From CAZGUG01 sp964625335 (GTDB lineage: Bacteria; Bacillota; Clostridia; Ch29): DNA of 64,000 nucleotides. The notes beneath the pieces are model-generated. The model searched no databases and was not told the origin of the DNA. It worked only from the letters and a program-made list of their open reading frames with translations. Shown in pieces: positions 53,796 through 62,554 of the stretch. The stretch is from positions 62,001 through 126,000 of the forward strand of contig CAZVBE010000004.1 of the NCBI GenBank assembly GCA_964625335.1. Reading direction: 5' to 3'. Made by a program: the position numbers and the translations under genes. Position 1 is the stretch's first letter. The number at the start of each line of letters is the position of its first letter.

Positions 53796-55772
53796 GTGGA
53801 CCCAAATCAATTCCTGGATATTTTCCTGGAAGAATCAAACGAGCACTTGGAAAGTCTGGGTAACTGTCTGCTTGAATTGGAGAAATCCCCGAAGGATAAG
53901 GAAACGTTGGACGAGATATTTAGGGTATCCCATACCCTTAAGGGCATGGCTGGTACTATGGGGTTTAACAGGACCGCAGAGCTTACCCATGAAATGGAAA
54001 ACCTTCTGGATGCGATCAGAAAACAAAAAATTAATGTGGATACGGGTCTGATAGATCTTTTGTTTGAATGCCTTGACGGTTTGCAGGTCTATATTAATAC
54101 AATTGCCGTAGAGGGAGCCGAGGGGGACAATGACACGTCATTATTGGTAAATCGGTTACAAAGAATTCTAAACCCGGAAGAAGCCAATAAGAAGACGCAG
54201 AGTGCGGATGTTAATGAGGATGTAGAGCTTAACACCCATGAAACAGGGGTTGTCAGCAAGGCTAAACAACAGGGGTTCAACTGTTATATAATACAGGTGA
54301 GGCTGGATAAAAGCTGTATGCTCAAAGCCGCAAGGGCCTTTATAATATTTAATACCCTTGAAAAAAAAGGTGACATAATTAAATCCGTTCCGAGTGTTGA
54401 AGATATAGAAGACGAAAGGTTTAATGATTTAATAAAAATGGTTCTTATAAGCAACAGCAGTATAGACGAAGTCAGAGACAGTCTTAACTCAATTTCTGAG
54501 ATCGCCGGGGTAGAAATACGGGAAACCGGTATTCCCGACGAGATTGATAATTTTTGTATTGAAGAGGAGCATGGAGATGCTGCCGGGGCAGATTCCGGAC
54601 AAACAAACCTTACAAAAAAAAGCATCACCGGGAAAACCGTCAGAGTTGATATCGACAGGCTGGACAATCTGATGAACCTGGTCAGCGAATTGATAATCAT
54701 CAAAACACGGCTGGAGGAGAATAAGGATAACCATGAAAATTCCAATAACGTAGAAGCTCTCGAGTATTTGGAGAGAATTACAACCAACCTTCATGATGCT
54801 GTGATGAAAGTAAGGATGGTGCCAATAGAAAGGGTATTTAACAGATTTCCCAGGATGGTAAGGGACCTGTCAAAGGACCTTGGCAAGGAAATTAAACTTT
54901 CGATGTACGGAGAAGAGACAGAGGTTGACAGGACCGTTATTGATGAAATAGGAGACCCGTTAATACACCTGATACGAAACTCGATAGACCACGGGATTGA
55001 GCAGGTGGAGGCAAGGAGACAGCTTGGAAAACCAGTAGAGGGAAAGGTAACCCTCAGGGCCTTTCATGACGGAAATACGGTGGTCATAGAAGTGGAAGAC
55101 GATGGCAAGGGGATAGATGTAGGTAAAATAGCCAAGAAGGCAATTGAATTGGATATACACAGCCGGCAGGAGGTTGAACAGATTAGCAGTGAAGAACTGG
55201 TAGGACTGATTTTTTCTCCCGGTTTTAGTACCGCCAACGGTGTTTCTGACCTTTCAGGCCGGGGTGTCGGGCTTGATGTAGTTAAAACAAAGATTGAATC
55301 TCTTGGTGGAATGGTGGAGGTAGAAAGCAACCCGGATACAGGAACCAAGTTTATTATCAGACTACCGTTAACGCTGGCTATTATACAGGCGCTGCTTGTC
55401 AATATAGGAACCGAGAACTATGCAATCCCGTTAAACTCCATAAAGGAGATAGTAACGATGGAGCATTCCGGGATAAAAAATGTACAGGACAGGGAAGTAG
55501 TACTGCTAAGGGGTGACCTGCTGCCTGTTATAAGGCTCGGCAAAGAACTTGATGCAGAAGACAAGCCAAATAAAGAAAGCCAGATGACGGTGGTGGTGGT
55601 CAAAAAAGGCGATAGATTAGCAGGAATGGTAGTTGACGGTCTAATTGGCCAACAGGAAATCGTAATAAAGTCCCTCGGGAAATACCTTGTGGGAATTAAG
55701 CATATTGCCGGAGCGACAATACTAGGCGACGGACGGGTTTCATTAATTCTGGATACAAATCAATTTTTCTAG
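53796..55772 (+). CDS. cheA: Chemotaxis histidine kinase CheA
   Basis: 658 residues: P1 domain with phosphorylated His46 in VSHTLKGMAGTMGF, a P2 region (about 155-245), P3 dimerisation helix (TVRVDIDRLDNLMNLVSELI), P4 kinase with N box HLIRNSIDHGIE and glycine boxes, and a C-terminal CheW-like P5 domain. GTG start at 53796, 2 bases after cheB, following GGAGGTGTC. Confidence 0.97.
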   Translation: MDPNQFLDIFLEESNEHLESLGNCLLELEKSPKDKETLDEIFRVSHTLKGMAGTMGFNRTAELTHEMENLLDAIRKQKINVDTGLIDLLFECLDGLQVYINTIAVEGAEGDNDTSLLVNRLQRILNPEEANKKTQSADVNEDVELNTHETGVVSKAKQQGFNCYIIQVRLDKSCMLKAARAFIIFNTLEKKGDIIKSVPSVEDIEDERFNDLIKMVLISNSSIDEVRDSLNSISEIAGVEIRETGIPDEIDNFCIEEEHGDAAGADSGQTNLTKKSITGKTVRVDIDRLDNLMNLVSELIIIKTRLEENKDNHENSNNVEALEYLERITTNLHDAVMKVRMVPIERVFNRFPRMVRDLSKDLGKEIKLSMYGEETEVDRTVIDEIGDPLIHLIRNSIDHGIEQVEARRQLGKPVEGKVTLRAFHDGNTVVIEVEDDGKGIDVGKIAKKAIELDIHSRQEVEQISSEELVGLIFSPGFSTANGVSDLSGRGVGLDVVKTKIESLGGMVEVESNPDTGTKFIIRLPLTLAIIQALLVNIGTENYAIPLNSIKEIVTMEHSGIKNVQDREVVLLRGDLLPVIRLGKELDAEDKPNKESQMTVVVVKKGDRLAGMVVDGLIGQQEIVIKSLGKYLVGIKHIAGATILGDGRVSLILDTNQFF

Positions 55773-55790
55773 CGATAAGGGGTGGTTTTG

Positions 55791-56216
55791 ATGGCTGAAA
55801 AACAGTATGTGGTTTTTGATATCAATGGGCAGGAGTTTGCAATAGACATAAACAGGGTAAAAACAATAGAAAAGATTACTCCGGTAACACGGGTTCCGGG
55901 AGCCCAGGACTTCATAATAGGGGTTATAAACCTAAGGGGCGAGGTAATACCTGTTGTGGATATGAGAAAGAGAATGGATATGGAGCCCAGGGAATTTGAC
56001 GATGAGAGCAGGATTATAATTGTCACAGTAAATGAAATGGAAGTAGGAATGACAGCCGATTCCGCCACCGAGGTAATTAACATTGAGGACGAACACATAG
56101 ACAACAACCTGGATTTTACACGGAATATCGAGCACAGCTTTGTTGAAGGGGTGGGGAAAGCCGATAACAGGATAGTGGTAATACTAAATCTTGAAAAAAT
56201 ACTTAGAATCGATTAG
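55791..56216 (+). CDS. cheW: Chemotaxis coupling protein CheW
   Basis: Links receptors to CheA. 141 residues of SH3-like CheW fold: YVVFDINGQEFAIDINRVKTIEKI, TRVPGAQDFIIGVINLRGEVIPVVDMRKR. ATG 55791 follows AAGGGGTGG; GTG 55782 lies in that site. No receptor gene is in the window. Confidence 0.96.
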   Translation: MAEKQYVVFDINGQEFAIDINRVKTIEKITPVTRVPGAQDFIIGVINLRGEVIPVVDMRKRMDMEPREFDDESRIIIVTVNEMEVGMTADSATEVINIEDEHIDNNLDFTRNIEHSFVEGVGKADNRIVVILNLEKILRID

Positions 56217-56235
56217 TTGACTGGGGGTGCGGCTT

Positions 56236-56850
56236 ATGACAATAAACTATGACAATCTTAATTCTATACAGATAGACGTATTCAAAGAACTTGGCAACAT
56301 TGGGGCAGGCAATGCAGTGACCGCCCTGTCAAAGATGCTGAATAAAAAGGTCAATATGGAGGTTCCAAAGGTCAGAATACTGGAATTCAAGGAAGTGGCG
56401 GAAATACTGGGCGGAGCAGAAATACCGGTGGCAGGGATATACTTCCGCGTACAGGGAGATATTTCCGGGAACATTATGTTCCTTATACCCACGGATTCCT
56501 CAAGGATTCTTCTGGATATGCTGATGGGACCCTATCGGGACGGAAATGAATTTGGCGAAATGGATAAATCTGCTCTTGAAGAAATAGGCAATATTCTTGC
56601 CGGATCCTACATATCCTCTTTATCTACGCTGACCGACATGAAAATTAAAATATCAGTACCTGCCCTTGCCATTGACATGGTAGGTGCTGTATTAAGCGTT
56701 CCGATAATCCAATTCGGTCAGATGGGGGACAGCGTAATGCTTATTGAAACACAGTTTTTTCAAGGAGACACACAGGTTAAGGGTTACTTTTTACTTATCC
56801 CCGATGTGGATTCCTTTACTAAACTATTGGAAAAGTTAGGAGTAGCATAA
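56236..56850 (+). CDS. cheC: CheY-P phosphatase CheC
   Basis: 204 residues with two copies of the active-site helix, FKELGNIGAGNAVTALSKML and LEEIGNILAGSYISSLSTLT, each with the Glu-x2-Asn pair. CheC removes phosphate from CheY-P and is stimulated by CheD, whose gene follows by 2 bases. ATG 56236 is chosen after GGGGGTG. Confidence 0.95.
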   Translation: MTINYDNLNSIQIDVFKELGNIGAGNAVTALSKMLNKKVNMEVPKVRILEFKEVAEILGGAEIPVAGIYFRVQGDISGNIMFLIPTDSSRILLDMLMGPYRDGNEFGEMDKSALEEIGNILAGSYISSLSTLTDMKIKISVPALAIDMVGAVLSVPIIQFGQMGDSVMLIETQFFQGDTQVKGYFLLIPDVDSFTKLLEKLGVA

Positions 56851-56852
56851 CT

Positions 56853-57341
56853 ATGACAGCGAACGTTACAAAGATAGGTATGGCCGAAGTGTGCACAGCA
56901 AATCACCCAGCTGTCCTTGTAACCTTAGGCCTTGGTTCATGTGTAGGTATATGCCTGTACGATAAAACAAAAAAAATCGTAGGAATGGCGCATATTATGC
57001 TGCCTTCCAGTAAGGACATTAAGAATAACAGCAACAGAGCCAAGTTTGCGGATACCGCAGTGGAATTATTGATAACCGGCATGGTCAAATATGGTGCAGA
57101 GAGGCGCAGGATTACCGCTAAAATCGCCGGTGGCGCACAAATGTTTTCCTTTAGCTCGGCAAATGAGCTTATGAGGATAGGGGAACGAAACGTCCATGCG
57201 GTCAGGGAAGAATTAAAACGTCTGACAATCCCTATACTGGCTGAGGATGTTGGCGGCAATTACGGCAGAACCATAGAATTTTATTCGGAAAACGGGGCCT
57301 TGGGCGTAAAAACCATAGGTCACGGAATCAGTGTAATATAG
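56853..57341 (+). CDS. cheD: Chemoreceptor glutamine deamidase CheD
   Basis: 162 residues. The Cys-His-Thr active site is visible: Cys30 in TLGLGSCVGICLYD, His47 in GMAHIMLPSS and Thr24. CheD deamidates receptors and, bound to CheC, tunes adaptation. The FAD TAVELLITGMVKYGA segment and KIAGGAQMF are conserved. Confidence 0.96.
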   Translation: MTANVTKIGMAEVCTANHPAVLVTLGLGSCVGICLYDKTKKIVGMAHIMLPSSKDIKNNSNRAKFADTAVELLITGMVKYGAERRRITAKIAGGAQMFSFSSANELMRIGERNVHAVREELKRLTIPILAEDVGGNYGRTIEFYSENGALGVKTIGHGISVI

Positions 57342-57351
57342 GTGATAAACA

Positions 57352-57648
57352 ATGATGAGAATAAAAAGAATACCACAATACTTTTCGTTAATGGCTGTAA
57401 TACTGACAATAATAGTATCCCTGTTGAACAGGATAAGCTTAGTAAGGGCTATCTGCAGAATTCTACCGGCAGCTTTGATCTTCTATATGCTGGGCCTTTG
57501 TATTTCAAGGATGCTTATAAAGGACATGAGCACTAAGCCCCAACCACCCGGGAGTATTGATTTGATAGCTGATAACGATGAAGAGTTTGCAGAGCTTGAT
57601 CTACCAATTATTAATGAATCTGAAAACGAAGTTATTGGCAGGGGGTAG
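57352..57648 (+). CDS. Small two-helix membrane protein, unknown
   Basis: 98 residues. Two predicted membrane helices (about 11-28 and 34-55) joined by a short basic loop, then an acidic tail (DNDEEFAELDLPIINESENE). I do not recognise the family. It lies 10 bases after cheD and 5 bases before sigD, so it is transcribed with flagellar genes and may take part in motility or in controlling the sigma factor. A second frame at 57342-57536 overlaps it but looks non-coding. Confidence 0.7.
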   Translation: MMRIKRIPQYFSLMAVILTIIVSLLNRISLVRAICRILPAALIFYMLGLCISRMLIKDMSTKPQPPGSIDLIADNDEEFAELDLPIINESENEVIGRG

Positions 57649-57653
57649 ACTGT

Positions 57654-58424
57654 ATGGATATAAAAAAGGCGTGGCTGGAATATAAAAAAAGCGGTGACCG
57701 TCAGGTAAAGAATATTTTGATAAACAACTATATTCCATTGGTACAGATAACCGCAGGCCGTCTGAAGAGCACCATAACATCCGGCAGTGTTGAAATGGAT
57801 GACCTGATAAGCTATGGAGTTCTCGGACTGCTTGATGCTATAGATAAATTTGATTTAGAAAAGAACGTAAAATTTGAGACCTATGCGCAAATGAGAATAC
57901 GCGGGTCGATGATAGACCAGTTGAGAAAGAACGATTGGGCGCCCAGATCAATGAGGCAGAAAGCAAAGCAGATAGAAAACGCATACAGGGAATTGGAGAA
58001 CAAATTTGGCAGGAATCCTACCGATGAAGAGGTGGCTGAACTTATTGGCATAGAAACCGATGAGTTCCTCGAATTGCTTGGACAGGTAAGTACACTGTCA
58101 ATGGTTTCCCTTGAAGAGATGCTGGAAAACAAGATGGAGGCCAGGGTTGGCGCAATAAGCAGGGAAGGAGAAGATTTCCGGATAAGTGAACCTGAAAGGC
58201 TGGCCCAGGCGAAGGAAATGAAGAGGATTTTAAAACAGGCAATCGATGAACTTCCGGAGAGAGAAAAACTGATTATTACATTATACTATTTTGAGGAACT
58301 TACATACAAGGAAATCGGGATTATCCTGTCTGTCTCGGAGTCAAGAGTATCCCAACTGCATACAAAGGCAGTTATGCGAATGCGAAACAGTCTTTCGGAA
58401 CATAGAAGGGATTTATCTATATAG
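57654..58424 (+). CDS. sigD: Flagellar RNA polymerase sigma factor SigD (FliA/WhiG family)
   Basis: Directs late flagellar and chemotaxis transcription. 256 residues: region 2 (DDLISYGVLGLLDAIDKFDLEKNVKFETYAQMRIRGSMIDQLR), region 3 (GRNPTDEEVAELIG) and region 4 helix-turn-helix (LTYKEIGIILSVSESRVSQLHTKAVMRMR). Placement late in the cluster, as in Bacillus, makes its level depend on transcription reaching the distal end. FlgM is not in the window. Confidence 0.96.
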   Translation: MDIKKAWLEYKKSGDRQVKNILINNYIPLVQITAGRLKSTITSGSVEMDDLISYGVLGLLDAIDKFDLEKNVKFETYAQMRIRGSMIDQLRKNDWAPRSMRQKAKQIENAYRELENKFGRNPTDEEVAELIGIETDEFLELLGQVSTLSMVSLEEMLENKMEARVGAISREGEDFRISEPERLAQAKEMKRILKQAIDELPEREKLIITLYYFEELTYKEIGIILSVSESRVSQLHTKAVMRMRNSLSEHRRDLSI

Positions 58425-58436
58425 GGGGTGGAGGTT

Positions 58437-60203
58437 ATGTTATTTGAGGGGAAAACAATGGATGAAGCCGTAAAAAAAGGACTTGAGCATTTCGGAATAA
58501 CAAGGGAACTGGCTAAAATCACTGTATTAAAGGAAGGAAAAACCTTTAAGGGCATTTGCATTGAAAAGTTCTCAGTTGATATAGCACCGAAGCCGAATTT
58601 GGAATTCGCAGTGGATGGAAGTTATAAGCTTGTGTACAAAGATGACGGGGTATATATAGAAATAAACCCGCCGATTGGAAACGGCAGAAAAATAAAGCTT
58701 GAAGACGTTAGGGAAAGGCTTGCCTACAAAAAAGTAACGGATATAGACGAAACAGCTGTAGCCGAGGCAGTAGAAACAACGAAGAATAATACTTTCAAAA
58801 TTGCCCCGTCTCAGCAGGAAATTGAATTCGATGCCTCCCTGACAGTTGAAGTGAGCAGGGATGGAAGCGAAGCCTATGCCACAATGATACCTCCGGACGG
58901 AGGGAAACCCCTGACTTTGGAAAAAGCTGCGGAAATACTTAAAAGTAATGGAGTTGTAGCCGGCATTCATCAAAAAAGCCTGCAGGAAATGATAACAGAA
59001 AATATTTATGGTATACCAAGACAGATAGCCGCATCCCTGCAACCAACAGATGGAGAAAACGGTTATGTGGAATACAAGGTTGATATAAACAGAAAAACAA
59101 ATCTTAATGTCGAAGAAGACGGCAGCGTGAATTTCCACGAGCTGGGGCTCATAGAGAACGTAAGAAAAGACCAGGTCCTGGCTAATATTTTTCCACCTAC
59201 CGAGGGAAAGGATGGACAGGATGTAAGGGGGAATACCTTAAAGGCAAAGGACGGTATCCCGGCAAAACTTCCAAAGGGAAAGAATACCGAGTTAACCGAA
59301 GATAAGCAAAGATTAATAGCATTAATAGACGGACAGGTTAGCGTAACCAATGGGGTAATAAACATTCTTCCAATATACGAAGTAAAAGGCAACGTTGACA
59401 ACTCCACAGGCAATATCAAATTTGTGGGGAAGGTTATAATACGGGGTAATGTATTAACGGGGTTTGAAATAGACGCCGAAGGGAATATTGAAGTGGATGG
59501 GGTGGTGGAAGGAGCAAAGCTGAAATCGGGCGGCGATATAATACTAAAAAGAGGAGTCCAGGGCAGCGGCAGGGGAGTACTAATGTGTGAAGGGAATCTG
59601 GCTTCCAAATTTATAGAAAATTGTACCGTTATAGCGGGGGGAGATGTAATAGCCGAAGCTATAATGCACAGCAATGTAAGCAGCAAAGCGAAGATACATG
59701 TAAAGGGTAAAAAGGGGCTGCTGGTTGGAGGTATTACATCTGCAAGGAATGAAATCAGAGCCAGGACAATCGGTTCGCATATGGCAACCTTAACACAGGT
59801 TGAAGTGGGCGTGGATCCGCAAATGCGGCGGAACATAGAGATTGAAGGCAAAAGTCTCGAGAAGGAAAAGAAAACTCTGTCACAGGTGAATCTCAATATT
59901 GGACTGGTTGCCAAAATGGCAAAACAAGGTTATGTAACACAGGATAAAAAAATACTGCTCAAAAAAAGCGTGGCTTTGAAAGAACAACTGGAAAAAACCA
60001 TAAGTCAGAGGGAAAAACTATTGGCTGAAATGAACAGTCAGCTAAACTATATTTCCAAAGGATGCGTGAAGGTGGAAAAAGCTGTTCATCCGGGGACCAT
60101 AGTAAATATCGGCTCGTCCACCATGCATGTGAAGGATCTTATTGAGTACACGACCTTCTACCGGGAAGGCGGAGAAATCAGGCTTGGTTCCTTTGAAGGA
60201 TAA
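58437..60203 (+). CDS. FapA-family (DUF342) protein with Jag-N domain
   Basis: 588 residues: N-terminal Jag-N-like domain (KTMDEAVKKGLEHFGITRELAKITVLKEG, about 4-55), a FapA N-terminal region, a right-handed beta-helix-like repeat (about 320-450, with many Gly-Asp/Asn turns such as VIIRGNVLTGFEIDAEGNIEVDGVVEGA) and a coiled coil (about 475-540). FapA proteins occur in motility loci and affect flagellar formation in Vibrio; the mechanism is uncertain. ATG 58437 follows GGGTGGAGG. Confidence 0.82.
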   Translation: MLFEGKTMDEAVKKGLEHFGITRELAKITVLKEGKTFKGICIEKFSVDIAPKPNLEFAVDGSYKLVYKDDGVYIEINPPIGNGRKIKLEDVRERLAYKKVTDIDETAVAEAVETTKNNTFKIAPSQQEIEFDASLTVEVSRDGSEAYATMIPPDGGKPLTLEKAAEILKSNGVVAGIHQKSLQEMITENIYGIPRQIAASLQPTDGENGYVEYKVDINRKTNLNVEEDGSVNFHELGLIENVRKDQVLANIFPPTEGKDGQDVRGNTLKAKDGIPAKLPKGKNTELTEDKQRLIALIDGQVSVTNGVINILPIYEVKGNVDNSTGNIKFVGKVIIRGNVLTGFEIDAEGNIEVDGVVEGAKLKSGGDIILKRGVQGSGRGVLMCEGNLASKFIENCTVIAGGDVIAEAIMHSNVSSKAKIHVKGKKGLLVGGITSARNEIRARTIGSHMATLTQVEVGVDPQMRRNIEIEGKSLEKEKKTLSQVNLNIGLVAKMAKQGYVTQDKKILLKKSVALKEQLEKTISQREKLLAEMNSQLNYISKGCVKVEKAVHPGTIVNIGSSTMHVKDLIEYTTFYREGGEIRLGSFEG

Positions 60204-60217
60204 CGGGGGGTGGTTAT

Positions 60218-60520
60218 ATGACGGTAAGGTCTGTGGATCTCCAGGTGGTTGTACAAAAATCTGCCGAAATAATGAGAAGTCAACAGAATGAAAATTCAAA
60301 AACCCGACTCCAGCTTCAGCATCAGGCACAGCAGCTTCAGCAAAAAGGAGAAATCGATAACCGTCAGGTAAAAACATTGCAAAGGCCTGACAAAAGCGCA
60401 ATAAACGAAAACAAGGAACGGGGCGGCAAAAAGAGACAGAACAATGAAAAGGGCGGTAAAGCAAAAGAAGGGCGACAGGAAAGTAAGGGCAGCGCTTCAA
60501 CTATAGATATCAAGATATAA
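60218..60520 (+). CDS. Small basic Gln/Lys-rich protein, unknown
   Basis: 100 residues, no membrane segment. After MTVRSVDLQVVVQKSAEIMRSQ the sequence becomes rich in Gln, then Lys/Glu/Gly (about 55-95), and is probably disordered. No domain recognised. Good Shine-Dalgarno (GGGGGGTGGTTAT) and tight spacing between the FapA-like and SwrB-like genes support it being real. Basic, low-complexity composition could suit RNA or protein contacts, but this is speculation. Confidence 0.65.
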   Translation: MTVRSVDLQVVVQKSAEIMRSQQNENSKTRLQLQHQAQQLQQKGEIDNRQVKTLQRPDKSAINENKERGGKKRQNNEKGGKAKEGRQESKGSASTIDIKI

Positions 60521-60534
60521 GAGGTGTACTATAA

Positions 60535-60981
60535 ATGAATTACTTACTGCTGTTTTTCGGTATAGGATTGGTAATATTTGCACTAGGATTGTTTATACTG
60601 GACAGAAAAAAGACCAACTCTGAGATTAGGGATCTGGAAAGGGCCAATGCCCAAACCGAATACCTTATTGAGGAGTTAAACGAGCTTTCATCCATAATAA
60701 TGGACGAAATGGAAAAGAAATATAATAAAATGCTGGATACATATCAAGAGTTGCTTTCGGTATCGGCAACAGAACAGCAGGAACAGGAAGAATCCGGACA
60801 GGATAAGGTGTTTAATGACCAAACCGGGATGAAGAATAAAAGGAAGAGCATAGTTGAGTTGCATAAATCGGGGATTTCTCCGTCGGAAATAGCAAGCAGA
60901 ATTGGCATAGGTACAGGAGAGGTAGAATTGGTGCTGAGGTTTGCCGGACAGGAAGTTGGTAACAACACCTTCGCAAAATAA
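60535..60981 (+). CDS. SwrB-like (DUF6115) membrane protein
   Basis: 148 residues: one N-terminal membrane helix (about 3-21), a coiled coil (about 28-90), and a C-terminal helix-turn-helix-like segment (KRKSIVELHKSGISPSEIASRIGIGTGEVELVLRFAG). The layout and the place between sigD and rpsB match Bacillus SwrB, which promotes FliP-dependent export-gate assembly and flagellar number. Sequence identity seems low, so the call rests on layout and position. Confidence 0.72.
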   Translation: MNYLLLFFGIGLVIFALGLFILDRKKTNSEIRDLERANAQTEYLIEELNELSSIIMDEMEKKYNKMLDTYQELLSVSATEQQEQEESGQDKVFNDQTGMKNKRKSIVELHKSGISPSEIASRIGIGTGEVELVLRFAGQEVGNNTFAK

Positions 60982-60983
60982 TA

Positions 60984-61012
60984 TTGCTAATAAATAGGAA
61001 CTGTGGTATACT
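60984..61012 (+). promoter_or_regulatory. Sigma-A type promoter of rpsB
   Basis: TTGCTA (60984-60989), 17 bases, TATACT (61007-61012). Predicted start near 61019, giving a leader of about 100 bases. It separates ribosomal expression from the flagellar cluster, although no terminator was seen between them. Confidence 0.75.
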
Positions 61013-61035
61013 ACTCAAGGCAATAAAACTACACA

Positions 61036-61091
61036 CACCCTCTGAAGAAAGGATAGGTGCCAAAGGGCTGTCCTTTCGAATGAAGAGAGTG
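61036..61091 (+). promoter_or_regulatory. Structured rpsB leader
   Basis: Nested helices: CACCCTCT (61036-61043) with AGAGAGTG (61084-61091), one mismatch, enclosing GAAAGGATAG (61047-61056) with CTGTCCTTTC (61068-61077), one G-T pair. The apical loop is GTGCCAAAGGG. The position suggests a feedback leader for S2 or a similar element; no T tract follows, so control would be at translation. Confidence 0.6.
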
Positions 61092-61120
61092 GAGGTAAAA
61101 ACCATAGGAGGCGTTGGGAA

Positions 61121-61828
61121 ATGTCAGTAGTAAGTATGAAACAGCTGCTTGAAGCAGGAGTTCATTTTGGGCATCAGACCAGAAGATGGAACCCCAAAAT
61201 GGCAAAGTACATTTTTACCGAAAGAAACGGCATCTATATCATCGATTTGCAAAAAACCGTTGAGAAAGTCGAAATTGCATACCAGTTTATAAAGGATGTT
61301 GTGGGCGAGAATAAAGAAGTAATGTTCGTAGGCACAAAGAAGCAGGCTCAGGAATCCATTGAGGAAGAGAGCAAACGCTGTGAAATGCCCTATATCAACC
61401 AGAGATGGCTGGGAGGAACGCTGACCAATTTCAAAACCATAAGAAAGAGAGTTGACAGGTTGCACCAGCTTGAAAAAATGGACGAGGACGGAACCTTTAG
61501 CCTGCTCCCCAAAAAGGAAGTAATAAAGCTCAAGCATGAGCATGAAAAGCTAAACAAATTCCTGGGAGGCATCAAGACTATGAAACAGCTTCCGGGAGCT
61601 CTGTTTGTGGTAGATCCAAGAAAAGAAAAAATTGCAGTGGCAGAAGCGAGAAAATTAGGAATACCACTGGTTGGTATTGTTGATACTAATTGTGACCCGG
61701 ACGAGATTGACTATGTAATACCGGGTAATGACGATGCAATCAGAGCAGTAAGGCTAATAACTTCAATAATGTCAAATGCGGTCCTTGAAGCTAAACAGGG
61801 CGAACAAACTACAGAGGAGCAAGAATAA
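61121..61828 (+). CDS. rpsB: 30S ribosomal protein S2
   Basis: 235 residues with MKQLLEAGVHFGHQTRRWNPKM at the N-terminus, MPYINQRWLGGTLTNFKTI and PLVGIVDTNCDPDEIDYVIPGNDDA. Typical length. Starts at ATG 61121 after ATAGGAGGCG and has its own promoter and leader. Confidence 0.98.
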   Translation: MSVVSMKQLLEAGVHFGHQTRRWNPKMAKYIFTERNGIYIIDLQKTVEKVEIAYQFIKDVVGENKEVMFVGTKKQAQESIEEESKRCEMPYINQRWLGGTLTNFKTIRKRVDRLHQLEKMDEDGTFSLLPKKEVIKLKHEHEKLNKFLGGIKTMKQLPGALFVVDPRKEKIAVAEARKLGIPLVGIVDTNCDPDEIDYVIPGNDDAIRAVRLITSIMSNAVLEAKQGEQTTEEQE

Positions 61829-61858
61829 AGGTAAGGGTTCGCCCTTGCCTTTTATTTT
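61828..61858 (+). terminator. Terminator between rpsB and tsf
   Basis: AAGGTAAGGG (61828-61837) pairs with CCCTTGCCTT (61842-61851), loop TTCG, one G-T pair, then TTATTTTT. A strong terminator that probably reduces tsf expression relative to rpsB by partial readthrough. Confidence 0.85.
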
Positions 61859-61891
61859 TCAATTTAAAAAACGAGCTAGGAGGTAGTTATA

Positions 61892-62539
61892 ATGATAACA
61901 GCTAGTATGGTAAAGGAATTGAGGGAGAAAACAGGAGCTGGAATGCTGGACTGTAAAAATGCCCTGGTTAAGGCAGACGGAGATATAGATAAGGCTGTAG
62001 ACCTGCTTCGTGAAAAAGGGCTTGCAGCTGCGGCTAAAAAATCAGGCAGAATTACCGCCGAGGGTATAGTTGAATCGTATATACATATGGGAGGACGTAT
62101 TGGGGTATTAATTGAGGTTAACTGTGAAACGGATTTTGTAGCAAAAACTGAAGAGTTCAAAGGCTTTGTAAAAAACATGGCTATGCAGGTTGCCGCTTCC
62201 AATCCTGGATATATATCAAGGGACGAAATTCAGGAAGAAACAATAGAAAAGGAAAAAAAGATACTAATGCAGCAAGCTTTAAATGAAGGGAAACCAGAGC
62301 ATATTGTAGAAAAAATGGTGGTGGGAAGGATTGAAAAATACTATAAGGAAGTATGTCTCCTGGAGCAGCCCTATATCCGTGATCCGGAAATTTCGGTTGG
62401 GCAGGTTCTTACCGAAACCATTGCAAAAATAGGGGAAAATATATCCATACGAAGGTTTGCAAGATATGAAATGGGAGAGGGAATACAAAAAAAAGAGGAT
62501 AATTTTGTTGAAGAGGTAATGAAACAAGCAAAAAAATAA
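61892..62539 (+). CDS. tsf: Elongation factor Ts
   Basis: Nucleotide exchange factor for EF-Tu. 215 residues, the short form usual in many Firmicutes. The N-terminal UBA-like domain with KELREKTGAGMLDCKNAL and the core TDFVAKTEEF are intact. GGAGGTAGTTATA precedes ATG 61892. Confidence 0.97.
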   Translation: MITASMVKELREKTGAGMLDCKNALVKADGDIDKAVDLLREKGLAAAAKKSGRITAEGIVESYIHMGGRIGVLIEVNCETDFVAKTEEFKGFVKNMAMQVAASNPGYISRDEIQEETIEKEKKILMQQALNEGKPEHIVEKMVVGRIEKYYKEVCLLEQPYIRDPEISVGQVLTETIAKIGENISIRRFARYEMGEGIQKKEDNFVEEVMKQAKK

Positions 62540-62554
62540 GCCTTTTAAAGTGAG

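Noticed and set aside
57342..57536. 64-codon frame overlapping the small membrane protein gene
   Set aside because: Overlaps the better frame at 57352, has no membrane segments or motif, and is Asn/Asp-rich in a way typical of frame shadows.
59063..59914. 283-codon frame on the - strand
   Set aside because: Antisense of the FapA-like gene, very rich in Ser, Pro and Thr, no motif.
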